A stretch of DNA of 64,000 nt from Ruminococcoides sp052118065 (GCA_052118065.1 JBQKHY010000008.1:35138-99137), one strand, 5' to 3'. Positions 40,153-50,008 are shown, counted from the first letter of the stretch. Numbers and translations are program-made. Notes: generated from the sequence alone by a model not told the origin.

Positions 40153-40659
40153 ATGAGAAGAATTATTGCTATAACTATGGCTTTGTTTATTGTTGTATTA
40201 TCATTATTAATGAGTGGTTGCGATTATAACACTAATGTTGTTGATAATACAAGCAGTTCATCATACTACTTGGATGCAGGACTTGATACGGCACAGTATA
40301 CAGCATTTATTAATCAGAAATTAGCACCGATAACTAATATTGTAACTACCTCTATGATTAATATTCGCAATATTGTGAACGGTCAAACAAAACCTGCCAA
40401 TGTTATATCTAATACTAAGGAAGATTTAAAAGAAATTAAGATAATAAGAGATAGTATCAAGAATATGAGACCGGCTAAAGGTTTTGAAAGTAACCATAAA
40501 AGAATAATTCGTAATATTAATAAGATTATTAGTTTATATAATCAATATATTAAATTGCTTGATAAAAATTATATTAGTTCAAAATACACGACAATTCAAA
40601 ATGATTTAGAAACTCAATATATTGAGATAACAAATGAATTTAACAATTACTATAAATAA
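40153..40659 (+). CDS. Small lipoprotein (168 aa)
   Basis: A signal peptide ends in lipobox LLMSGC (Cys at about residue 23). The remainder is a polar, alpha-helical domain with 'DLKEIKIIRDSIKNMRPAKG'. It is the first gene of a four-gene operon with SSB-like, membrane and replication-relaxation proteins. A role in the envelope part of conjugation or entry exclusion is possible (inference). Confidence 0.75.
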   Translation: MRRIIAITMALFIVVLSLLMSGCDYNTNVVDNTSSSSYYLDAGLDTAQYTAFINQKLAPITNIVTTSMINIRNIVNGQTKPANVISNTKEDLKEIKIIRDSIKNMRPAKGFESNHKRIIRNINKIISLYNQYIKLLDKNYISSKYTTIQNDLETQYIEITNEFNNYYK

Positions 40660-40674
40660 GTGAGGAATTAAAAA

Positions 40675-41619
40675 ATGAGAGAAAATGCAGTGCATTTATG
40701 TGGAGTTATAGCTGATTTGCCAACAGTTATAATTAATGATGATGGTGATGCCGTTAGAGCAGATATGATTATACAGGTTCTAAGAAGGTCAAAATATGAA
40801 TTTGAACAAGTTGGGGAAGTCCATATGGATTGTCCTGTGATAAGAACGAAAAATAGTGAATTGATTAACTATATAAGAGATAACTGTACAAAAGGTGATT
40901 TAGTTATTATTAAAGGTGCAATCAGTTCTCGTAATGTAAAAAAGGCAAGTATTTGTCCTCACTGCAACGAAAAAAATAAAAAGGTCGGACTACTAACATA
41001 TATCACACCAATTGATATAATCAATATTAACGAATTTACTCGTGATTATCTTCAAAAACATAATATTAAGATAGATGATATGGAGTTAAAAGGACCTGCA
41101 ATTTATCAAGTGCTTAAGAAAGTAAAAGAAGTATCTAATCAAGCATACATTCTAGGTTCATTAGCAAATGAACCGGATTTTTATTCTAATGAAACTGAAG
41201 GAACAAAAATTACGCAGTACCTTTTAACAGTCAACCGTAAATTTAAAATTAAAGAAGATGAAGAAACAAAAGACCAAGACTTTATGTGGTGTAAGACTTA
41301 TGGTAGTCAAGCAGAACAAGATTATCAATCTCTTCATAAGGGTTCTCTTGTATTAGTTAATGGTGCAATCCAAACAAGGCAGTTTACAAGGACAAATCAA
41401 TGTGAATATTGTGGTGAAGAATATGAGTGGAAAGAGTCCGTTGTAGAGCTTGTACCATATAGTATTGAGTATGTTGAAGATTGTAATATTCTTGTAACTA
41501 AGGAACAACTTGAAGCATATTATGATAAGTCAAATTTCAATTTTGACGGTATTCGTAGCAATGATAATGATGATGAAGATGATGATGACGATTTTGATTT
41601 TGACAATTTTGTCTTGTGA
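40675..41619 (+). CDS. Single-stranded DNA-binding-like protein with two OB domains and zinc motifs
   Basis: Two similar halves are visible. Each starts with an OB-fold signature ('AVHLCGVIADLPTVI' and 'QAYILGSLANEPDFY') and includes a 'GDLVIIKGAISSR' or 'GSLVLVNGAIQTRQF' strand. Each carries a CxxC pair inserted late in the domain (SICPHCNEKNK and QCEYCGEEYE). The C-terminus is a very acidic tail (DDEDDDDDFDFDNFVL), like the partner-binding tip of SSB. It is longer than the normal ~110-175-residue SSB and looks like a duplicated domain. Confidence 0.78.
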   Translation: MRENAVHLCGVIADLPTVIINDDGDAVRADMIIQVLRRSKYEFEQVGEVHMDCPVIRTKNSELINYIRDNCTKGDLVIIKGAISSRNVKKASICPHCNEKNKKVGLLTYITPIDIININEFTRDYLQKHNIKIDDMELKGPAIYQVLKKVKEVSNQAYILGSLANEPDFYSNETEGTKITQYLLTVNRKFKIKEDEETKDQDFMWCKTYGSQAEQDYQSLHKGSLVLVNGAIQTRQFTRTNQCEYCGEEYEWKESVVELVPYSIEYVEDCNILVTKEQLEAYYDKSNFNFDGIRSNDNDDEDDDDDFDFDNFVL

Positions 41620-41632
41620 GAGGTAAATAAAA

Positions 41633-42487
41633 ATGAAGAGAAAAGAAAGTTTACTTAATAAAGTAAACCAATTGCATAGTGTAACGCAAGATAATCAAGA
41701 TAAAGTCAACAGCACTAAAAAAAAGATTAAGAATAAAGAAAAGGTTGTATATGAAGAAGTAAAGCCTGTTGAATTACCGGAAGGAATTGATTATGATGAA
41801 CAACTTGAAATTGATAATATTGAAAATGAACGCAAAGAATTAATTAAAGATAAGAAAAATAGAATTATAAATAGAATAGTTATTGTATTACTTATTATTG
41901 GTTCTTTATATTGTATCTTTTTGATTTACGGTGTTATCAACACTGACTATGTGTATGATAGCAATGGTAAAGTTGTACCCCAAAGTATGTCAATCTCCGA
42001 TATTAAGAAGAAAGACGAATTCAATAAGGTATATGGACAATATCAAGTTGCTAGGTCAATATATGAGGATGTATTAAAGTTAGATTACAGACTTTCACAA
42101 AATATGGAAGACCAAAAAGTTATTGCAACAGAATATCAAAAAGAACTAGACAAACTTAATGAGTTTATTCCTCAGCTTAAAGCATTAGAAGTATCATCAG
42201 AATACACGCAAATAATCAGTATGTTAACATCATGGAGTGGTGATAACATTAATAGCATTAACTCATATTGTACTCATATGAGCCAAGCCATCTCACAAAA
42301 TGATAGCACCACAGCAAATACTGCATTATCTGAACGAAACACAATTTATTCAGATTTTCAATTGATTACTCAAAATTTAACATCAATCGCTGAAAAAATT
42401 AAAGGTGTGGATATTACTTCATTGTACAAGTGGTCACCGGAAAACTATATACAAAAGAATTTAAGTAACGAACGAAAGGACGATTAA
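41633..42487 (+). CDS. Single-pass membrane protein with helical extracytoplasmic domain (284 aa)
   Basis: A charged cytoplasmic N-terminus of ~80 residues, one transmembrane helix (IVIVLLIIGSLYCIFLIYGV) and a ~180-residue helical extracytoplasmic domain. Its helical pattern resembles the lipoprotein at 40153. Start has GAGAGG upstream. Probably part of the envelope-spanning transfer apparatus, but the family is not recognised. Confidence 0.65.
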   Translation: MKRKESLLNKVNQLHSVTQDNQDKVNSTKKKIKNKEKVVYEEVKPVELPEGIDYDEQLEIDNIENERKELIKDKKNRIINRIVIVLLIIGSLYCIFLIYGVINTDYVYDSNGKVVPQSMSISDIKKKDEFNKVYGQYQVARSIYEDVLKLDYRLSQNMEDQKVIATEYQKELDKLNEFIPQLKALEVSSEYTQIISMLTSWSGDNINSINSYCTHMSQAISQNDSTTANTALSERNTIYSDFQLITQNLTSIAEKIKGVDITSLYKWSPENYIQKNLSNERKDD

Positions 42488-42488
42488 A

Positions 42489-43964
42489 ATGAGTGCTAAA
42501 AATGATGTTATTATGTATAAAAATATGTGTGAGAGACTAAAGACAGAAGTGAATTCACTTAGAGGTTCTATTCACGAAAAAGAGACAAAATGGAAAGAAA
42601 TAGAGGAAAAAAATAAGGTTGCTATTGATTTGTTTAGGTCATTATGTGAGAAGATATTGGCGAAGGACAAAAACGAAATGGTATTAGGTGAAGAATATAG
42701 TTGGAGTAAACTAAGTGATACAGATATTGCTCACAAGGCAATCAAATCTTATGATAATTATAATACTAGTCGTAATATGGCGATTAAAGTTATGTTAGCC
42801 AAATATGAGTCACAAAGCAAGGAATTAGAAGGTTTAAAACTATCAATTGACAGAATGATTAATAATGGTGACTACACTAAAGCTAAATTAAAAGATGTAA
42901 TAACTGACCCAACAAAGCAAATGAAGGAAGATGAAGCACGCAAAAAGTCTGATGGAAAATTACAACAAGCAGATAAAGAAGGTAAAGTAAAAGCTGTAGT
43001 TGAAGAAGATGATGACTTTGAAGATGTTGAACAAGAACTCGAAAACTCTAATAAGAATATTGAAGTGGGAATAAAACATCAAGCAAATAAGGCAACTGTT
43101 TACACATCAGACAAAAAGAATAAAGCAAAAAACAAAATTAGAAGTGAAAATATTGAAAAGGAAATGTATAATCATCAAGAAACCATTAGTAAGATATCAG
43201 ATAATGAATGGAATTTAATCAAGATATTAGGTGCAACTGGATTTTCCACTGTTAACAGAATTAAAAATGCGTTGGAAGTGAAAGGTACAGGAATAACGCA
43301 ATCACAAGTTGTTACAGGATTAAGAATGCTATTAGCTGCTAAAGGAATATTACTGAGTAAAAAAATAAAGATACCAACAGGTAGTTTAGTTATATATAAA
43401 CTAGACGATTTTGGAAAACTCCTGTATGAATATAAAAATGGTGAAAAGCCCAAATTATCTGAATGGGATAAGATTATAAGAAACCATGATAATGAAACTC
43501 ATGGATACGGTATATTAACTTTAGCATCAATATTAAATCAACAAGGTAAATATGAATCTGTATCTGTGTTTAATCGGAAGAAACAAATACCTGTTACTAT
43601 CAATAATATTGACTATAAATATGAACCGGATATTTTATGTGTTGATGCAACAGGTGAAGCAGTATTTTATGAATACGAACTCGGCACTCACACCAAAAAA
43701 GATTTTAATTTAAAGTGTGATAAAATGGCCCATTTAACTGGAGTTCTAAAATTTGTGACTCCTCAAAAAGATACAGCAATTATTGTATATAACAAAGTTA
43801 AAGATTGGATTAAAGAAAGAGGGATAAAGGCACTTAGTAACATCAAGATTGAAATTACAACATTAGTCAAAGTTAAAGATAATGACACTGTTCCTATCCT
43901 TATTGATTTATCTAAGGATTATGATGATATTCTTGTTAATAATGCATACAATTTAAAAGTATAA
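42489..43964 (+). CDS. Replication-relaxation (Replic_Relax)-like protein (491 aa)
   Basis: Residues 1-~110 form a coiled coil. Residues ~225-330 make a winged helix ('ISDNEWNLIKILGATGFST', 'VVTGLRMLLAAKGILL', 'IYKLDDFGKLLYEY'). The C-terminal region has 'YKYEPDILCVDATGEAVFYEYE' with the conserved PD...E.E pattern of the Replic_Relax/PD-(D/E)XK-like fold. Members occur on plasmids and conjugative elements and act with relaxase or replication functions. It ends the operon. Confidence 0.72.
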   Translation: MSAKNDVIMYKNMCERLKTEVNSLRGSIHEKETKWKEIEEKNKVAIDLFRSLCEKILAKDKNEMVLGEEYSWSKLSDTDIAHKAIKSYDNYNTSRNMAIKVMLAKYESQSKELEGLKLSIDRMINNGDYTKAKLKDVITDPTKQMKEDEARKKSDGKLQQADKEGKVKAVVEEDDDFEDVEQELENSNKNIEVGIKHQANKATVYTSDKKNKAKNKIRSENIEKEMYNHQETISKISDNEWNLIKILGATGFSTVNRIKNALEVKGTGITQSQVVTGLRMLLAAKGILLSKKIKIPTGSLVIYKLDDFGKLLYEYKNGEKPKLSEWDKIIRNHDNETHGYGILTLASILNQQGKYESVSVFNRKKQIPVTINNIDYKYEPDILCVDATGEAVFYEYELGTHTKKDFNLKCDKMAHLTGVLKFVTPQKDTAIIVYNKVKDWIKERGIKALSNIKIEITTLVKVKDNDTVPILIDLSKDYDDILVNNAYNLKV

Positions 43965-43974
43965 AATTAATAAA

Positions 43975-44013
43975 AAGCAACTAAGCAATTATTATTTACT
44001 AGTTGCTTTTTAT
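43975..44013 (+). terminator. Terminator AAGCAACTA/TAGTTGCTT
   Basis: 9-bp stem with a longer loop and T-run. Confidence 0.8.
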
Positions 44014-44029
44014 TTTTATATCTTTTTAC

Positions 44030-44046
44030 TCATTATATATATAAAG
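44030..44046 (+). promoter_or_regulatory. TCATTATAT box of the ATPase operon
   Basis: TCATTATATATATAAAG, 27 bases before the ATG at 44074; AAGGAG lies between them. Confidence 0.62.
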
Positions 44047-44073
44047 GACTTTACTATAGAAAGGAGAATTGAA

Positions 44074-44253
44074 ATGGCAGATTTATGGGATGCTTTTCTT
44101 GCCTTTAATCAAAATAGTTTCTCGCATATAATCTATACACTATCAAATAGTCTATGGTTTGTACTGATTATTTTGGCTGCTGTAGTATCTATCGTTCTTA
44201 TGATTAAGGATAAAGTTACAGTAACAGTGCGTGAAGAACAACAAGTTATCTAA
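44074..44253 (+). CDS. Small membrane protein (59 aa)
   Basis: A short N-terminal amphipathic stretch (WDAFLAFNQNSFSHIIY) and one transmembrane helix (LWFVLIILAAVVSIVLMI), then a basic/acidic tail. AAGGAG lies 8 bases upstream. First gene of the operon with the large ATPase, so it is likely a component of that membrane complex. Confidence 0.65.
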   Translation: MADLWDAFLAFNQNSFSHIIYTLSNSLWFVLIILAAVVSIVLMIKDKVTVTVREEQQVI

Positions 44254-44277
44254 TTTGATAAGAAAGGAGATGATAAG

Positions 44278-44799
44278 ATGGTTACTAAAGACAAAATTAC
44301 ATACAAACAAAAGATGACAGGTAACGAACTCTTTGGATATGTAAAGGCTGTTGCCTTACCTTTTTTTACATTATTACTTGCTTTGTTTGTTATCAATAAT
44401 CTTTCTGGTTTTGGCACAAAATTAGTTGCACCTCTTACAGCAGTAATGTGGTGTTATGGAATATTTTGTTCTATATTGTTGCCATCACATAGAAGTTCAA
44501 TTATGAATGAAACTTTCATAACTCTTGGTTCATATCTTATTGCATTAATCACTTTTAAGGCATGTATCTCTTTGTTGAGTGGTGTAAGTTCTGAAACTTT
44601 AACTGAAGCACTTAACTTATCTGTATCAGCAACTAGTGGTAGTGCTATGACAGGTTGGATGCAAACTTTGATATACATTACTGCGATTATGACACCTGTA
44701 GGATTTATTGGTATGCAATCTAAGAGACTATATTCTTTCAAGAGAAAGAACTCAAAGGAAAAATCTATTGAAAGAATTAGAGGGTTAAAGGACGAATAA
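44278..44799 (+). CDS. Polytopic membrane protein, probable transfer-complex subunit (173 aa)
   Basis: Four hydrophobic segments are visible, at about residues 22-40, 47-65, 80-98 and 125-145, between a short N-terminus and a basic tail (KRLYSFKRKNSKEKSIERIRG). Size, topology and position directly before a HerA/VirB4-type ATPase recall the small membrane subunits of Gram-positive type IV secretion systems (PrgI/VirB3-like or VirB6-like), but I cannot assign a family. Confidence 0.62.
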   Translation: MVTKDKITYKQKMTGNELFGYVKAVALPFFTLLLALFVINNLSGFGTKLVAPLTAVMWCYGIFCSILLPSHRSSIMNETFITLGSYLIALITFKACISLLSGVSSETLTEALNLSVSATSGSAMTGWMQTLIYITAIMTPVGFIGMQSKRLYSFKRKNSKEKSIERIRGLKDE

Positions 44800-44830
44800 G
44801 TAATTTTTATTACGGAAAGGGGAGATATTT

Positions 44831-47800
44831 ATGGCTTTATCATTTTATGATATTAAGAATATACTTAACAGTAATAAACTTGTATCTAATCGTGTTTCTA
44901 ATAATATCAAAATTATTGACTCATATGCGATATATGATGAAAATTCCGATTCAATCAATAAGCGAAAATTAAAATATCTTTGCTATGAAATTGAAACACT
45001 TAATCCGGATACTGGTGAAACATATCATTTTTATAAAGCAATAAAATTTGCAAGAATTATTCGAATACCTAAGGCATCTAAGCAATCAACTTCATTTATG
45101 GATATGCACCAACAGGTTTTATCTGCTGTATATGAACAGAAAATTAATTTGGTTACTATTATTGCTAATGTTATTAAGCCTGTATCTTTAGGCTTACTTT
45201 ATCTTTATGGTGTACAAGGTGTTGCAGACAATATTGCGAAAGCAAAAGAGATAGCAGATAATGATTTTATATCATTAATGGCATCATTACAAGGTACATA
45301 CAGAGTTTTGGAAATGCGAGTTATTCAAGCTCAAGAGTCAGAATGGCTCAGAGAAAAAATCTTTAATATGGATTTTATTACCATTGCTAAAGGTATACCT
45401 AAGGCTAATAAATCCGGTGAAGATATGGGTAACAAAGGCATTGGTGGTAAGAACCTTAACCCAGACTCACAAGGTACTCTTGAAGAGTTTATTGCAGGTA
45501 TGGCAGACTATGAATATGTAATAGAAGTGTTAAATACACCTGTACCTAAAGCTACATTACAAGATTGGTCATTTAAACTTGAAAAAGATATGACAGATTG
45601 GAATAGTCAGTTACAAGGAACAAAGTCCTTATCATTTAATATTTCTATTCCAATGATGTATGCAGCTAATCAATCAACATCACAAGGTTGGAATAAGGCA
45701 TATGCTGATGCATCTTCTACAGGTCACTCAATAGGTGAGTCGTTTACTCAATCGTTTGGCGAGAATGTTGGGGAAAGTTTATCTCAATCATATGGTCATA
45801 CAGTAGGTCAAACTGTAGGCCAAAGTTATGGCGAAAGTTTATCTCATAGCCAATCTATAAGTCAAGGTCATACTGTAGGCAATTCTTTGTCTCACTCATT
45901 GTCAAGTGGTACATCACAAAATGTAGGTTTTAATTCCGGTGCAAATACAGGTGCTAGTATTGGTCAAAATATAGGTCAATCATTAGGGCAATCTATAGGT
46001 CAAAATACAGGTATGTCACATAATGTGGGTAACTCTCAAAATGTAAGCTTATCTGATACTTATGGTGCGTCAAATACTAATACACATGGTATATCACAAG
46101 GACAAAGCTATAATCAATCTTTTGGACAAAATGTATCTAATAGTCATAATGTTGGTACTAGCTATGGTACAAGTTTCAATCAAGGGACTTCTATTAGCCA
46201 AAGCAATTCTGCTACTATTGGTACAACTGATGGATATAGTCAAGGTAGTTCGTTCTCTCATGGCACTAATAGTAGTAGTAATTCTAGTTCATCTGTTGGA
46301 ACATCATTAGGTCAAAATTTTGGGTTATCTTCTGGCTCAAATTCAAATACAGGAAGTACTAATGGAACAAGTAGGAGTCATTCAGATAATTCTTCTAATT
46401 CAATTAACGGTGGTATTAGTGTACCTTTTATAGGTGCTAATATTGGTGGTAGCCATTCTTCTGGTAGTTCTGACTCTTTAGGTACTTCAAGTAGTACTTC
46501 TAATAGTTGGGGCTTAAATGATGGTAATTCTTATGGTGTTAGTTATGGAAATAGTGCAGGATATTCTAATGGTTATAGTTCCGGCACATCAGATACCATG
46601 GGATTAAGTAATTCTGTTAGTCACAGTAATAGTGTATCGCAAAGTGCATCTGTTGGTCGTTCCGACTCTATGTCTGTCGGTCAATCTTGGGGTGCAAATG
46701 AAAGTTTTGGTACTAGTTACGGTAAATCATATAATGAAGGCTTTGGCGTTAATTATGGAACATCTGACTCTCAAAGTATAGGACAATCTCACAGTATGGG
46801 TATGTCACAAGGCTATGGTGCGAATGAAAGTTATGGTGCATCGGTTGGACAAAGTATGTCAAACAATATGAGTAATAGTCTAGGTGCTAGTCAAAGTCAA
46901 AATGTAGGACAATCAATAGGTCAATCACTTGGATATGGAGTTAATAATTCTGAAAGCTATGGTGCAACACAATCAGTAAGCGATAGTGTTACTCAAAGTC
47001 AAGGAATAACAAATGGTGTATCTCGTTCAATGTCTCAATCACAATCTGTTTCTAACAGTATGACAAGAGGTACATCTCAATCATACGGTCAAAGTCAAAG
47101 TATATCTAATGGTAATACGACAGGTGATAGCACTAGCAGGTCACAAACTTCATCCCTAGGAAACAGTGGTGCTTATGTTAATGGTGCATCCAGTTCAATG
47201 GGTTTTGGGCCATCTATTGGTTATAACAAAAGTTATCAGTGGAAAGACCAACAAGTTCAAGATATTCTGGAAATGCTTGAATATGAAAATGAAAGATACA
47301 AAAAGTCTCTTAGAGGTGAAGGAGCCTTTTATACTTATTTATATATTGGTTGCCCTTCTAGAGATGCTTTAGCAGCAGCCAAAGCTACTGCAAAATCCAC
47401 TTGGCAAAATCAATTTGCAATAACTCAACCTTTACAAATTTTGGATCTTACAAAAGAGGAACAAAATAGTTTATTAACCTATTTTACTGCTTTTTCTGCT
47501 GACATTAGTAAAGAAAAATTCTTAGGCGAAAAAAGAAATAAATATTCTACAATCCTATTACCTTCTGAGTGCGTTGCTTATACACACTTACCTAGAATTT
47601 CTGAAGGTGGTGTTTTTGCAGATGTTAATGACATTCCTAAATTTGCCGTTCCTTCTATGATGGAAGGCGAGATTTATATGGGTACAGTTCTATCAGCTGA
47701 AAGATATACTATGTTAAACGGATACAGAACACAATATGATTTTAAAATTGGTGAAAAGGAACTTATGCATGGCTACTTTACAGGTGCATCTCGTTCCGGT

Positions 47801-49018
47801 AAGACTGTAGCAGCAATGAGATTTGTCGCTGAGTTATCTAAGATTAGAAGAAGTGAAACAGGTAAGAGATTAAGAATTGTTTGCATGGATCCTAAGAAGG
47901 ATTGGAGAACACTTGCAAGATTTGTTGAACCAGAAAGGTTCAGATTTTATTCGTTAGGTAACGCATCATTCCACCCAATTAAGATTAATCCATTGATTAT
48001 ACCGCGAGGTGTTATTCCTCAAACTTGGATTGATGGTATAATTGATATTTATTGTAGAGCCTACGGCCTGCTCGAAAGAGGTAAACAAATGATGGGCGAA
48101 ACAATTTACAAGTTGTATGAGGAACAAAATATCTTTGAAATCAGTGAAGATGATCCGGACTGGGAAGAAAAAGTGCATGAACTATCCAAAAATGTAACTT
48201 TCCAAAAAGTGTATAACAAAATGCTTTCAATTAAAGTTGAATTAGAAGATCCACATAATTCAAGAGGTAGAGCAGGTAACGATACAAGAGACGCATATGC
48301 TAGACTTCTTGATAGATTACAAGCATTTTCTAGACCGTACTCTATTGAGTCAAAACTGTTTGGTACATCAGAGGGTATAGGAGTTGACGATATGATTGGT
48401 AATGATGATGTTACCGTTCTTGAGTCATCCGGACTTGAAAAGACATTTAAAAACTTTATTTTTGGCATTATCACTTCTGGTTTTTATAAGTGGGCTAAAT
48501 CACATGAAGGTGGTTTCCTCGGTGAAAATCAGTTTGAAACTGTATTAGTTATCGAAGAAGCCAATGAAGTCCTTATCGGTAATGATGCAGCAGGTTCCGG
48601 TGGTGGTTCATCAATGGGATTAACTGTTTCCGGACCATCAGAATTTGAAGAAATTTTGGATCAGTCAGCAGGATATGGTTTGTTTATCATAGCCATAACA
48701 CAAAAAATTGCCGATATGCCAAAATCAATTATTGCTAACTCTGGATTAGTTTTTGCAGGACGATTAAAAACTGAAAAAGATATACAAGTTGTTATTCGCT
48801 CAATTGGCCGAGAAGAACGATATGATGATAGAGATGTTCTTAAGTTTTTCCCACGAATGGAAACAGGTATGTTTATTTGTCAAAGGTCCAGAACATTTGA
48901 TTTTAAGGATGCTGAGCCGATTTTAGTCTCAATAGCTAGATTAAATATTGCACCTCCATCCAATCTTGAAATTGAACAAATTCTAACTAACAAGCAATTA
49001 AATTTAAATATTGCATAA
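44831..49018 (+). CDS. HerA/VirB4-type ATPase with a ~520-residue Ser/Gln/Gly repeat insertion (1395 aa)
   Basis: Residues 1-~280 form an N-terminal domain. Residues ~280-800 are a low-complexity array of Ser, Gly, Gln, Asn with short units such as QSIGQSLGYG and SHSQSISQGH. Residues ~830-1395 are the ATPase: 'HGYFTGASRSGKTVAAMRF' (Walker A, ~985), 'RIVCMDPKKDW', 'TVLVIEEANEVLI' (Walker B, ~1237) and 'FIIAITQKIADMPKSI' (sensor region). This is the HerA/VirB4/FtsK group, used to pump DNA or to energise type IV secretion. The insertion may form a flexible or phase-separating tether. A terminator follows. Confidence 0.83.
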   Translation: MALSFYDIKNILNSNKLVSNRVSNNIKIIDSYAIYDENSDSINKRKLKYLCYEIETLNPDTGETYHFYKAIKFARIIRIPKASKQSTSFMDMHQQVLSAVYEQKINLVTIIANVIKPVSLGLLYLYGVQGVADNIAKAKEIADNDFISLMASLQGTYRVLEMRVIQAQESEWLREKIFNMDFITIAKGIPKANKSGEDMGNKGIGGKNLNPDSQGTLEEFIAGMADYEYVIEVLNTPVPKATLQDWSFKLEKDMTDWNSQLQGTKSLSFNISIPMMYAANQSTSQGWNKAYADASSTGHSIGESFTQSFGENVGESLSQSYGHTVGQTVGQSYGESLSHSQSISQGHTVGNSLSHSLSSGTSQNVGFNSGANTGASIGQNIGQSLGQSIGQNTGMSHNVGNSQNVSLSDTYGASNTNTHGISQGQSYNQSFGQNVSNSHNVGTSYGTSFNQGTSISQSNSATIGTTDGYSQGSSFSHGTNSSSNSSSSVGTSLGQNFGLSSGSNSNTGSTNGTSRSHSDNSSNSINGGISVPFIGANIGGSHSSGSSDSLGTSSSTSNSWGLNDGNSYGVSYGNSAGYSNGYSSGTSDTMGLSNSVSHSNSVSQSASVGRSDSMSVGQSWGANESFGTSYGKSYNEGFGVNYGTSDSQSIGQSHSMGMSQGYGANESYGASVGQSMSNNMSNSLGASQSQNVGQSIGQSLGYGVNNSESYGATQSVSDSVTQSQGITNGVSRSMSQSQSVSNSMTRGTSQSYGQSQSISNGNTTGDSTSRSQTSSLGNSGAYVNGASSSMGFGPSIGYNKSYQWKDQQVQDILEMLEYENERYKKSLRGEGAFYTYLYIGCPSRDALAAAKATAKSTWQNQFAITQPLQILDLTKEEQNSLLTYFTAFSADISKEKFLGEKRNKYSTILLPSECVAYTHLPRISEGGVFADVNDIPKFAVPSMMEGEIYMGTVLSAERYTMLNGYRTQYDFKIGEKELMHGYFTGASRSGKTVAAMRFVAELSKIRRSETGKRLRIVCMDPKKDWRTLARFVEPERFRFYSLGNASFHPIKINPLIIPRGVIPQTWIDGIIDIYCRAYGLLERGKQMMGETIYKLYEEQNIFEISEDDPDWEEKVHELSKNVTFQKVYNKMLSIKVELEDPHNSRGRAGNDTRDAYARLLDRLQAFSRPYSIESKLFGTSEGIGVDDMIGNDDVTVLESSGLEKTFKNFIFGIITSGFYKWAKSHEGGFLGENQFETVLVIEEANEVLIGNDAAGSGGGSSMGLTVSGPSEFEEILDQSAGYGLFIIAITQKIADMPKSIIANSGLVFAGRLKTEKDIQVVIRSIGREERYDDRDVLKFFPRMETGMFICQRSRTFDFKDAEPILVSIARLNIAPPSNLEIEQILTNKQLNLNIA
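45680..47215 (+). repeat. Low-complexity Ser/Gln/Gly-coding region
   Basis: Degenerate 12-18-bp units encode SxGxSxGQS-type sequence over ~1.5 kb. Codon use varies between units (TCA, TCT, AGT, AGC for Ser), so the protein composition is maintained while the DNA is not strictly repeated. Confidence 0.85.
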
Positions 49019-49030
49019 ATTTTTAGGTTA

Positions 49031-49069
49031 AATAGTCTCTTTATTAATTTAAAGAGACTATTTTTTTTG
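49031..49069 (+). terminator. Terminator AATAGTCTCTTT/AAAGAGACTATT
   Basis: 12-bp stem with eight T residues; it separates the ATPase operon from the Tad operon. Confidence 0.88.
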
Positions 49070-49096
49070 TTTTGTGGTTAAAAAAAATAATTTTTA

Positions 49097-49193
49097 TCAT
49101 TATATATAGTGAGTACAAAAGGAAGGAATTTTGCTATGACTTAATTAAATCTACTTAATCCCAAAAAATAAGAAAAGGAGAATTATAAAAATT
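49097..49193 (+). promoter_or_regulatory. TCATTATAT box and leader of the Tad operon
   Basis: TCATTATATATAGTGAG begins at 49097. The ~80-base leader has AAGGAAGG followed by a two-codon mini-ORF (ATG ACT TAA at 49137) and then AAAGGAG before the real start. No pseudoknot is visible. Confidence 0.6.
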
Positions 49194-49994
49194 ATGAGTA
49201 ATAATACAAATGATAATGTTACAGAGGTTAATACACCAATAATTGAGAATAAGAAAGATAAAAAAATAGTGATTGTATTAGCAGTTGCTATTGTTGCATG
49301 TATAGTGGCAGGTGTACTGACTTATCTTTTTTTAAGTCCTGCTAAAACAGTTGTTTATGTATTCAAAGATTCATACAAAGCTGGTACGCAGATTACTGAA
49401 GACATGTTGGCATCAATGGAGATAGATTCTTCTGTAGTTGTTGCAGGAGGTTCTACTGATACATCTAATTATCTAGTTACCAAAGATAATTATACTAATG
49501 TTATCCAGTCAGCAGATAAAATTAAACAAGATGTATCTAAAGGTGAATTGTTATCAAAAGCAATGCTTTCAAATGAAAGTGGTTCTGCTGCACAAGTTAG
49601 ATTGTCACCTAACAAGGTTGCTGTATCTGTTGCTGTAGATAATATCACAGGTGTAACTAAAGATTTATCTTATGATACTTATTGCGATATATTTGTTACT
49701 TATAAGAGTGGTTCTACATACTCGTTATTAGACAATGTAAAAATCATTGATGTAGCTAAAAATGATAACACTCTAACTTCAGTAACATTTGAAGCGACAA
49801 AAGATCAAGCCGTAAAAATTTGTGATGCTGCTAACTCCGGCTCAATTAGACTAGGCTTAGTTAATACTATTGATAGTAATACTTCTGATTTGTCAAGTGA
49901 GGATACAACTCAAAGTAATAATGATAACAATGAAGCTATAGATGGTGATGGTCAACCTGTACTTAATATACCAGATCCAGAAAGTAAAAATTAA
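49194..49994 (+). CDS. cpaB: CpaB/RcpC-like pilus assembly protein (SAF domain)
   Basis: A short cytoplasmic N-terminus and one transmembrane helix (IVIVLAVAIVACIVAGVLTYLFL) precede a SAF/CpaB domain: 'VYVFKDSYKAGTQITEDML', 'VSKGELLSKAML' and 'VAVSVAVDNITGVTKDLSYD'. The C-terminus is acidic and low-complexity. CpaB proteins are assembly factors of the Tad pilus at the cell envelope. First gene of a nine-gene operon. Confidence 0.8.
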   Translation: MSNNTNDNVTEVNTPIIENKKDKKIVIVLAVAIVACIVAGVLTYLFLSPAKTVVYVFKDSYKAGTQITEDMLASMEIDSSVVVAGGSTDTSNYLVTKDNYTNVIQSADKIKQDVSKGELLSKAMLSNESGSAAQVRLSPNKVAVSVAVDNITGVTKDLSYDTYCDIFVTYKSGSTYSLLDNVKIIDVAKNDNTLTSVTFEATKDQAVKICDAANSGSIRLGLVNTIDSNTSDLSSEDTTQSNNDNNEAIDGDGQPVLNIPDPESKN

Positions 49995-50008
49995 TTGGAG
50001 TGATTTAA

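Noticed and set aside
45680..47215. Ser/Gln/Gly region as a separate surface adhesin or a frameshifted gene
   Set aside because: The frame is continuous from the N-terminal domain to the ATPase domain, with no stop or alternative start supported by a ribosome binding site.
49137..49145. Two-codon mini-ORF ahead of cpaB as a regulatory uORF
   Set aside because: Only one instance; no homologous leader to compare, so it was noted within the leader entry only.
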